Notes under the pieces: generated by a model | Seen by the model: only the letters and a program-made list of their open reading frames with translations | The model's database searches: none | What the model was told of the DNA's origin: nothing | NCBI GenBank assembly: GCA_024236215.1 | Contig: JACKKX010000001.1 | Coordinates: 1 to 64,000 of the forward strand | Length of the DNA: 64,000 nt | Direction: 5' to 3' | Origin: Novosphingobium sp. | Lineage (GTDB): Bacteria > Pseudomonadota > Alphaproteobacteria > Sphingomonadales > Sphingomonadaceae | Shown here: positions 58,716 through 64,000 of the stretch, piece after piece | How positions within the stretch are numbered: the stretch's first letter is position 1 | How the letters are laid out: each line of letters starts with the position of its first letter | Translations under genes and position numbers: made by a program

Positions 58716-58840
58716 TTGGTAGAAACTGCGGGCTCAGACCACCGCGTTGCGCTGGGCTACAATGATGCCGACCGCGCCGACGCTCTCTTGCAGGGTGTGA
58801 TTGGTAAGCGGCTAACCTATCAAACGACTGGTGCGGCCTG

Positions 58841-58963
58841 ATGCCGAAGAAGAAACTGAAAGAGACACCAAAGCAGCAGGCCGAAAGGTTCGCCGCCGAG
58901 GTCGAGCGCATGAAGGCCGCTGGCGAACTAAACCCCATAGAGGCCGATGAGGCGCTGGATTGA
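58841..58963 (+). pseudogene. Small accessory ORF of the IS1595-family element, 3'-truncated
   Basis: 40 aa visible: MPKKKLKETPKQQAERFAAE, then EVERMKAAGELNPIEADEAL. ATG overlaps the transposase stop (TGATG), so it was translationally coupled. Its present TGA is the first codon of the next IS, so the natural C-terminus is lost. Highly charged, helical; likely a small accessory or DNA-binding protein, not a family I can name. Confidence 0.7.
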
Positions 58964-59013
58964 ACCGCCCCGGGATTGCCGGAGGCCCTAACTCCTGAGA
59001 GGAAGGGTCTACG

Positions 59014-59340
59014 ATGAGCAAGACGACGAACAAGTTTGCGCCTGAGGTTCGTGAGCGGGCAGTCCGCATGGTGCTGGATCACGAGAGCGAGCATCCATCC
59101 CGGTGGGCAGCGATCACTTCGATTGCGACCATGATTGGCTGCTCGGGTCATACGCTGCTGGAGTGGGTGAAGAAGGCCGAGGTGAACAGCGGCAAGCGTG
59201 CCGGCGTTCCCACCGAGTTGGCAGACCGGCTCAAGGCGCTGGAACGCGAGAACCGCGAGCTGCGGCAGGCCAACGAGATCCTGCGCAAGGCGTCCGCATA
59301 TTTTGCCCAGGCGGAGCTCGACCGCCCGTTCAAGCGATGA
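59014..59340 (+). CDS. IS3-family OrfA (IS51-like)
   Basis: 108 aa. HTH_Tnp_1 domain ([20 protein letters not shown]) and a leucine-zipper stretch ([20 protein letters not shown]). Overlaps orfB by 4 bp (ATGA), the usual frameshift/coupling zone. Confidence 0.93.
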   Translation: MSKTTNKFAPEVRERAVRMVLDHESEHPSRWAAITSIATMIGCSGHTLLEWVKKAEVNSGKRAGVPTELADRLKALERENRELRQANEILRKASAYFAQAELDRPFKR

Positions 59341-60242
59341 CCAGCTTCATTGATGAGCATCGGGATGAGTATGGGGTCGAGCCGATCTGCCGGGTTCTGC
59401 CGATCGCCCCATCCACCTACCATGAGCGTGTAGCACAGCGTCGCGATCCCTCGCGGCTTTCCCCACGCGCCCAACGTGACGAGGCCATGAAGCCTGAGGT
59501 TCGGCGTGTGTTCGATGCCAACTTCAAGGTCTACGGCGTACGCAAAGTGTGGCGGCAGATGCAGCGCGAGGGCTTCGATATTGCCCGATGCACGGTGGAA
59601 CGGCTGATGCGCGATTTGGGCTTGCAGGGCGTGATCCGGGGCAAGCCGGTGAAGACGACGATCAGCGACAAGGCCGCACCGTGTCCGCTCGATCAGGTCA
59701 ACCGACAGTTCCATGCCCCGGCGCCGAACATGCTGTGGGTGTCGGACTTCACCTACGTCGCGACCTGGGCAGGGTTCGTGTACGTAGCCTTCGTGATCGA
59801 TGTCTACGCCCGCTACATCGTGGGCTGGCGGGTGAGCAGGACGGCGCATGCCAGCTTCGTGCTGGATGCCCTGGAGCAGGCGATCCATGATCGGCGACCT
59901 GTCCATCGTGGCGGCCTGATCCACCACAGCGACCGCGGCAGCCAGTATGTCTCGATCAAGTATACCGAGCGCCTAGCCGAAGCCGGGATCGAGCCATCGG
60001 TAGGCAGTGTCGGCGACAGCTATGACAACGCCTTGGCCGAGACGATCAACGGTCTTTACAAGGCCGAGGTCATCCACCGGCGGGGGCCGTGGCGATCACT
60101 TGAAGCAGTGGAATACGCCACTCTCGAATGGGTCGACTGGTTCAACAACCGCCGATTGCTCGCGCCCATCGGCAATATCCCGCCGGCCGAAGCAGAGGAA
60201 CGCTATTACGCCATGCTGGACGACACCCTAATGGCCGCATAA
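59337..60242 (+). CDS. IS3-family OrfB (IS51-like) DDE transposase
   Basis: 301 aa. DDE residues: Asp in [12 protein letters not shown], Asp in [10 protein letters not shown], Glu in [16 protein letters not shown]-terminal HTH_21 ([20 protein letters not shown]). Apparently intact. Confidence 0.95.
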   Translation: MTSFIDEHRDEYGVEPICRVLPIAPSTYHERVAQRRDPSRLSPRAQRDEAMKPEVRRVFDANFKVYGVRKVWRQMQREGFDIARCTVERLMRDLGLQGVIRGKPVKTTISDKAAPCPLDQVNRQFHAPAPNMLWVSDFTYVATWAGFVYVAFVIDVYARYIVGWRVSRTAHASFVLDALEQAIHDRRPVHRGGLIHHSDRGSQYVSIKYTERLAEAGIEPSVGSVGDSYDNALAETINGLYKAEVIHRRGPWRSLEAVEYATLEWVDWFNNRRLLAPIGNIPPAEAEERYYAMLDDTLMAA

Positions 60243-60243
60243 T

Positions 60244-60699
60244 TTAAACCGAATGGCCTCCGGCAATCCCGGGGCGGTTCAAGGTGTGACGACTTTCCCG
60301 GCGTAGAAGCGCGACCAAGTAGTCGGCATCGTCCTGATTTGCCATGATCGCCCGGCATCCTGCGATGTCCTGCATCTGGTAAAGCGTGTGGGGAGCCCTT
60401 CGAAGCTTCGCCCGGATCGAAGTCATTCTTTTGAGACGAGCAGCAGTCATGCCGCTGCCGACCTTTTTCACCTTAGCGGTCAGTTCCGCCCGCATATGCC
60501 GCATAGGCACTAAGTGAGCGGCGCGCCAATTGCGCGCGATCTTGAAGGTTTCGGCGGTAGTCTCGCAAGGCCAAGGCAAGCTGCCCTTAAGGAGCTTGCC
60601 TGCCCCGACAACTTGATGCTTCGAATACTGCGGAATGACGAAATCGGCCATTTCTTCAATCGCGACCGAATCGCGCCATAGGAACGGGAGGCTAATCAC
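60244..60699 (-). pseudogene. RelA/SpoT-domain protein, C-terminus removed by IS (passenger of the IS1595-family element)
   Basis: About 139 native residues, then ~12 from the IS end (LNRPGIAGGHSV). The visible part has the start of a (p)ppGpp-synthetase domain: FKIARNWRAAHLVPMRHMRA, RLKRMTSIRAKLRR (RxKxxxSixxK) and MQDIAGCRAIM (DixGxR). The residues needed later in the fold are missing, so it should be inactive. GTG start with GGGAGG at 6-nt spacing. Stand-alone proteins of this type include small alarmone synthetases and toxSAS toxins; which this was cannot be told. It lies inside the IS1595 ends, convergent to the transposase. Confidence 0.85.
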
Positions 60700-60711
60700 T
60701 TAGCGCCTCCC
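60686..60711 (-). promoter_or_regulatory. Hairpin burying the ribosome site of the RelA/SpoT-domain gene
   Basis: GGGAGGC (60686-60692) and GCCTCCC (60705-60711) pair, extended by CTAA/TTAG. On the minus-strand transcript one arm is the GGGAGG ribosome site and the GTG start is in the loop. A fold like this would keep translation low unless opened. Confidence 0.5.
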
Positions 60712-60814
60712 GGCCCGCTTGGGTATTCTTTGTATAATAACGCCTAGGATTTCGCCCTCAACAACAGGATTATTCCCACAGCGATTCGCACGGTGGGGCA
60801 ACAGGAGGGACCCA

Positions 60815-61003
60815 ATGCTGATCATGCGGATCGAGAGATTCCTGCGCGAAACCGGAATGCCCTGGACCAAATTCGGGCGCCTGGCGACGCACGATCCGCG
60901 CTTTGTGCAAGACTTGCGCAATGGCCGCACCCCCCGTCCCGAAACCGCGAAACGCGTAGAACATTTCATGAACATTTATCGGGAGGAAGCCCGTGCAGTA
61001 TGA
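60815..61003 (+). CDS. Small HTH-like protein
   Basis: 62 aa from ATG 60815 with GGAGGG about 6 bp upstream. MRIERFLRETGMPWTKFGRL and DPRFVQDLRNGRTPRPETAK resemble the short helical DNA-binding proteins of the Cro/YdaS type. Originally next to the S24 repressor gene in divergent layout, now separated by the IS1595-family element. Overlaps the next gene by 11 bp. Confidence 0.75.
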   Translation: MLIMRIERFLRETGMPWTKFGRLATHDPRFVQDLRNGRTPRPETAKRVEHFMNIYREEARAV

Positions 61004-61361
61004 TCCCGTCACCGCCCGCGCCCATCAAACGCGTTTTGAAACCAAGTCTCGCGGCCCGTGGCTGCATCTGCTCTCCGCACTGCTCGAGCTTGGCGAGGGC
61101 AAAGCCGAACTGGTGCGCCATGCCGAGCGCGCCTGGGCCAGCGTTACCTTCAGCGGATCGAAGCACAGCGTGGTACTGGCCTTTACCGGCGCCGATGCCG
61201 TCGCCGCGGGTGAAGCCTTGATCGAAGCTCTGCCCGAACACGAATTCACCCTGCCCCGCCAGCTGGTGGCCGATGCCGCAGTGGTGTCAGTCGACCATGT
61301 TTCCCTGCCCGAGCCGCGCCTGACGGTGGAGCTGGAACTGCTGCTGCTAGACGATTGCTGA
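60993..61361 (+). CDS. Conserved-looking hypothetical protein
   Basis: 122 aa. GTG start with GGAGG 7 nt upstream. No motif recognised: alternating helices and strands (GPWLHLLSALLELGEGKAEL; ASVTFSGSKHSVVLAFTGAD), highly acidic C-terminus ending LELLLLDDC. Cytosolic by appearance. Overlaps the preceding HTH-like gene, so they are co-translated, and the convergent RES gene by 15 bp. Confidence 0.75.
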   Translation: MQYDPVTARAHQTRFETKSRGPWLHLLSALLELGEGKAELVRHAERAWASVTFSGSKHSVVLAFTGADAVAAGEALIEALPEHEFTLPRQLVADAAVVSVDHVSLPEPRLTVELELLLLDDC

Positions 61362-61814
61362 GCCGGAGCCGTACCGATCGAGCATCGGCGGGCGGTGCAG
61401 GCATTCGGCGAAGCTGAAGCGCCGGGTGGTGAGCGGCGGCACCCGCGCGGCATCGCGGTGGCGCGGGTTGAGGTAGATCACATCGGCCTCGGGCAGCACC
61501 TTTGAGCGGATCGCGGCAAGCAGCGCGGTGCCATCAGCCAGCCATTGCCCGACATGGGCGCGGATCGTTTCCTCGTCGGGATCGGGAATCCGCAGCGGCA
61601 CCGCATCGACCTCGGTCCAGCCGAGCACCAGATCGCCGGGCGCGGCGGCCGGATCGGGCAGGTGATAGCGCAGCGCCACCAGCACCGCGAGCCCGGCCTC
61701 GCTCGCCAGGCTGACCACCGGAACGCCCGGCGGGGCATAGCGCGCGCCGTACAACTGCGCCCCCTTCCCGTCGAGCGCGACGTGAGGCGCGCGGGTCAGG
61801 CGCCAGAGCTTCAC
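61347..61814 (-). CDS. RES-domain protein, degenerate active site
   Basis: 155 aa from GTG 61814, which overlaps the cysS stop (GTGA). RES-fold features: VKLWRLTRAPHVALDGKGAQ, YGARYAPPGVPVVSLAS and the C-terminal ALLAAIRSKVLP with LNPRHRDA. Two positions that are normally Tyr and Glu (…VVYL…ALLE…) read Ser and Val, so NAD+ phosphorylase toxin activity is doubtful. No Xre/DUF2384 antitoxin gene is beside it. Possibly a domesticated family member co-expressed with cysS. Confidence 0.75.
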   Translation of the reverse strand: MKLWRLTRAPHVALDGKGAQLYGARYAPPGVPVVSLASEAGLAVLVALRYHLPDPAAAPGDLVLGWTEVDAVPLRIPDPDEETIRAHVGQWLADGTALLAAIRSKVLPEADVIYLNPRHRDAARVPPLTTRRFSFAECLHRPPMLDRYGSGSAIV

Positions 61815-63268
61815 CCCAGCTTCCAGTCCCAACCCAGCGGATCGCCGTCCATCACCTCGACGCCTTGCGCGGCAAGTTCGTCGCGCAGGCGATCGGAGCG
61901 GGCGAAGTCCTTGTCGGCGCGGGCCTGTTTGCGCTGTGCCAGCACCGCCTCGATCTCGGCTTCGGTGATAGTTGCGGCCTTCGGGCGGATGCGCAGGTCG
62001 GCGCGTGTGAGTTCCAACAGATTGAGCCCGAAGACCTTGTCCATCTCTTCGACGAGATACAACCCCAAAGACCCGGGGGCCTTCTTACTCGTGATAGCCT
62101 GTTCAAGTGAGATGAGCGCATCAGGTGTGTTCAAATCATCGCTCATGCGTTCATCAAAGGCTGCCAATACAAATTGGGCCTGCATTAGAATGCGCGCGTC
62201 AACTTCACCGCCAGTTCGGTTTCGTAGCTGCTGAACACCAATCACCATCCGCTTGAGCCGCACCAGCGCCGCGCCCAGCCCTTCCCAGCTGAACTCCAGC
62301 TCGCTTCGGTAATGCGCCTGGAGGCACATCAGGCGGTAGGCGAGCGGGTGGTAGCCCTTGTCGATCAGCAGTTGCAGGCGCAGGAACTCGCCCGCGCTCT
62401 TGCTCATCTTGCCCGAGCGTTCGACAAGGAAGTTATTGTGCATCCAGATGTTGGCGCCCGAATTGGCCGCCACGTCCAGCCCATTGGTGCAGCAATGGGC
62501 CTGGTTCTGCGCGATCTCGTTGGGGTGATGGATCTCGCGGTGATCGATCCCGCCGGTATGGATGTCGAAAGGGAAGCCTAGCACCGCGCCGCTCATCACC
62601 GAGCATTCAAGGTGCCAGCCCGGCGCTCCGCGGCCCCAGGGGCTGTCCCATTCCATCTGCCGCGTCTCGCCCGGCGGGGTCTTGCGCCAGATCGCGAAGT
62701 CGGCGGCGTTGCGCTTGCCTTCGACAGCCTCGATCCGCCCCTCGCCTTCCTCGGTTTGCGCACGGGCGAGGCGGCCATAGTCGGCCACGGTCGAGACGTC
62801 GAAATAGAGCCCGCTGTCGAGCTCGTAGCAATGCTTGTCGGCGATATCCGCCGCGAAGCGGATCATCTCGTCGATGTAATCGGTGGCTATCGTCCACTTG
62901 GCCGGCTGGCGAATGTTGAGCGCCTTGACATCTGCCCAGTAGGCTTCGGTGTAGTGCCGGGCGATGTCCCAGATCGACTGCGCCCGTGCCGCCGCCATTT
63001 TCTCCATCTTGTCCTCACCGGCATCGGCATCGTCGGTCAGATGGCCGACATCGGTGATGTTGATCACGTGGGTCAGCTTGTAGCCCTTGAAGCTCAACGT
63101 GCGGCCCAGCACGTCGGCAAAGACATAGGCGCGCATATTGCCGATGTGGGGGTAATTGTAGACCGTCGGCCCGCACGAATAGACCCGCGCCTCGCCGGGG
63201 TGGATCGGCTGGAACTCTTCCAGTTGGCGGGTCAGGCTGTTGAACAGCTTGAGGGGCGTCTGGCTCAT
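61811..63268 (-). CDS. cysS: Cysteinyl-tRNA synthetase
   Basis: 485 aa. Class I signatures: YSCGPTVYNYPHIGNMRAYV (HIGH) near residue 39 and SGKMSKSAGEF near 285; zinc-site CGP...GWHLECSVMS...GGIDHREIHHPNE. Start ATG 63268. The middle-to-end part (about 62040-62250 of the window) has visibly lower GC and unlike codon use compared with the rest of the gene, a possible mosaic segment. Confidence 0.96.
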   Translation of the reverse strand: MSQTPLKLFNSLTRQLEEFQPIHPGEARVYSCGPTVYNYPHIGNMRAYVFADVLGRTLSFKGYKLTHVINITDVGHLTDDADAGEDKMEKMAAARAQSIWDIARHYTEAYWADVKALNIRQPAKWTIATDYIDEMIRFAADIADKHCYELDSGLYFDVSTVADYGRLARAQTEEGEGRIEAVEGKRNAADFAIWRKTPPGETRQMEWDSPWGRGAPGWHLECSVMSGAVLGFPFDIHTGGIDHREIHHPNEIAQNQAHCCTNGLDVAANSGANIWMHNNFLVERSGKMSKSAGEFLRLQLLIDKGYHPLAYRLMCLQAHYRSELEFSWEGLGAALVRLKRMVIGVQQLRNRTGGEVDARILMQAQFVLAAFDERMSDDLNTPDALISLEQAITSKKAPGSLGLYLVEEMDKVFGLNLLELTRADLRIRPKAATITEAEIEAVLAQRKQARADKDFARSDRLRDELAAQGVEVMDGDPLGWDWKLG

Positions 63269-63305
63269 CGCGCGGGCCTTACGCAGGCTGGCGCAATGGT
63301 CAAGG

Positions 63306-63977
63306 TCAGAACCCTTCCCAGCGCACCGCCTGGTCAACCGGCACACGCGGCACGGGGAAGCGGTTCACCGCCGCCTCCGCATCTCGCCAGCCGATCGCTA
63401 CGCCGCAGAAGAAGATGTGATCCTCAGGGATATCGACCACCTCGCGCACCTGCTTCTGGTAGACCGCCCAGGCTTCTTGTGCACAGGAATCGAGCCCTTC
63501 CTCGCGCAGCAGCAGCAGCACGCTCTGCAACCACATGCCGATGTCCGACCATTGCGGCAGCCCCATATAGCGCGGGGTGTGAACCAGCATCAGCACCGGG
63601 GCGCCGAAAGCACGGAAGTTCTGGCGAAACACGTCCATCCGCTTCGCCCTGTCCTCGCGCGGGATTTCCAGCGCGGCATACATCGCTTCACCCACGCCAA
63701 AGCGCTGGTCGGCATAGCGTCCCTCAAGCTCGGAGGGATAGATCGGATATTCGGCGGAATAGGCAGCCAGCCCGTCGGGGATCACCGCTTCGACCCGGGC
63801 GATCAATCGCGCCAGCGGATCGCCGGCGATCACCACCGCGTTCCAGGGCTGGGTGTTTCCGCCCGAGGGAGCGGCCTGGGCCTTTTCCAGCACGCGGCGC
63901 AGCACGGCCTGGTCCACCGGCTTGTCGAGGAAGGCACGGATCGAACGGCGGCTGGCGATGGCTTCGGTAACGTTCAC
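63306..63977 (-). CDS. Nitroreductase-family flavoprotein
   Basis: 223 aa. FMN-binding ASRRSIRAFLDKPVDQAVLR and AQAAPSGGNTQPWNAVVIAG at the N-terminus, DIGMWLQSVLLLLREEGLDS and the C-terminal FFCGVAIGWRDAEAAVNRFP are typical. NAD(P)H-dependent reductase; physiological substrate unknown. 37 bp upstream of cysS and on the same strand. Confidence 0.92.
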   Translation of the reverse strand: MNVTEAIASRRSIRAFLDKPVDQAVLRRVLEKAQAAPSGGNTQPWNAVVIAGDPLARLIARVEAVIPDGLAAYSAEYPIYPSELEGRYADQRFGVGEAMYAALEIPREDRAKRMDVFRQNFRAFGAPVLMLVHTPRYMGLPQWSDIGMWLQSVLLLLREEGLDSCAQEAWAVYQKQVREVVDIPEDHIFFCGVAIGWRDAEAAVNRFPVPRVPVDQAVRWEGF

Positions 63978-64000
63978 GCAAATCCTTTCTCGCAGTGCAG

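Larger units (their letters stand above)
57479..58741 (+). mobile_element. IS3-family insertion sequence (IS407-group-like), copy 2
   Basis: 1263 bp, same ends and products as copy 1 (44447-45709) but opposite orientation. Flanked by CCGC at 57475-57478 and 58742-58745 (4-bp duplication). Inserted in the IS1595-family transposase gene. Confidence 0.95.
56657..58841 (+). pseudogene. IS1595-family (ISXO2-like) transposase, interrupted
   Basis: The 5' part codes 274 residues: zinc ribbon CPHCGGV...CYQCRKPF, DDE-type core with MVEVDETFIGREEGREV, and HTNTIEGFFSIFKRGMKG. The IS407-like element enters after YSNR. The 3' part resumes at 58746 (after the second CCGC) as VALGYNDADRADALLQGVIG and ends at the TGA at 58839-58841. 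Removing the IS and one duplication gives an intact ~305-residue enzyme. AAGGAG lies upstream of ATG 56657. Confidence 0.95.
58961..60281 (+). mobile_element. IS3-family insertion sequence (IS51-group-like), no target duplication
   Basis: 1321 bp. Perfect inverted repeats of 27 bp beginning TGAACCGCCCCGGGATTGCC. Flanks (…GCTGGAT | AGGTGTG…) share no direct repeat. Both neighbouring genes are cut at the IS edge, so an adjacent deletion or recombination between two copies followed insertion. Contains orfA and orfB. Confidence 0.9.
56592..60744 (+). mobile_element. IS1595-family transposon carrying a RelA/SpoT-domain gene, interrupted by two IS3-family elements
   Basis: Left end GGCGTTATTATACTTGACAT and right end (reverse complement) GGCGTTATTATACAAAGAAT share 13 terminal bases and a later ATACCC. 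TAGGATTT flanks both sides (56584-56591 and 60745-60752), the 8-bp target duplication expected for IS1595. In order it holds the split transposase, a truncated small ORF, an IS3-family element, and a convergent truncated RelA/SpoT-domain gene. Total 4153 bp, of which two nested IS make up 2584 bp. It is now inactive because the transposase is broken. Confidence 0.9.

Overview
The window is high-GC alphaproteobacterial DNA, most probably from the order Sphingomonadales. This rests on the class I lysyl-tRNA synthetase, the rpmF-plsX-fabH-ihfA-merR block, the fused cysNC gene, the SSS-transporter amino-sugar operon and a sphingomonad-style exopolysaccharide (EPS) locus. No rRNA, tRNA or CRISPR array was found. 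Genus cannot be fixed from the sequence.

Region by region: (1) 1-9.8 kb is an EPS locus: the end of manC, a tyrosine recombinase with a divergent XRE regulator, a VanZ-like protein, an O-antigen ligase/polymerase-type protein, a Wza-type exporter, a Wzc-type BY-kinase and an unknown anchored protein. It is bracketed by two small related exported proteins. (2) 10-17.5 kb carries cyclic-di-GMP genes (a membrane GGDEF protein, a PilZ protein, and an H-NOX sensor coupled to a GAF-GGDEF-EAL protein) plus a thermonuclease and a DUF11-type surface protein. Together with the EPS genes this suggests nitric-oxide-responsive control of matrix production. (3) 17.8-21.6 kb is a tightly coupled sulfate-activation operon, cysD-cysNC-DUF2061-cysQ. 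It is separated by a perfect 30-bp palindrome from a divergent LuxR-type regulator. (4) 22.8-29.2 kb is an N-acetylglucosamine/MurNAc salvage operon (GntR regulator, SIS-type GlcN-6-P deaminase, nagA, sodium symporter, murQ, kinase) with two matching candidate operator sites. It is followed by an exported M28 peptidase and an apparently exported alanine racemase. (5) 33-42 kb is housekeeping: ettA, an RcnB-like protein, cytochrome b561, a prolyl hydroxylase, a DUF885 peptidase, lysK and two regulators.

(6) 42.3-46.1 kb is a lower-GC accessory patch with two overlapping genes for exported proteins. One of them is split by an IS3-family (IS407-like) element flanked by a 4-bp duplication. (7) 46.2-56.5 kb is housekeeping again: purine salvage, a DinG/XPD-like helicase, a SixA-like phosphatase, the rpmF-plsX-fabH-ihfA-merR operon, MAPEG, an MBL hydrolase, trmL and an S24 repressor. 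(8) 56.6-60.7 kb is a nested mobile element. An IS1595-family transposon (matching inverted ends, 8-bp duplication TAGGATTT) carries a RelA/SpoT-domain passenger gene. A second identical copy of the IS407-like element interrupts its transposase. A third IS3-family element has removed the ends of its small accessory gene and of the RelA/SpoT gene. (9) 60.8-64 kb has a small HTH-like gene pair, an orphan degenerate RES-domain gene coupled to cysS, and a nitroreductase.

The most unusual items are the IS1595 transposon with an alarmone-synthetase-like passenger, the H-NOX/c-di-GMP/EPS neighbourhood with its twin small exported proteins, and the 30-bp palindrome between cysD and the LuxR-type gene.
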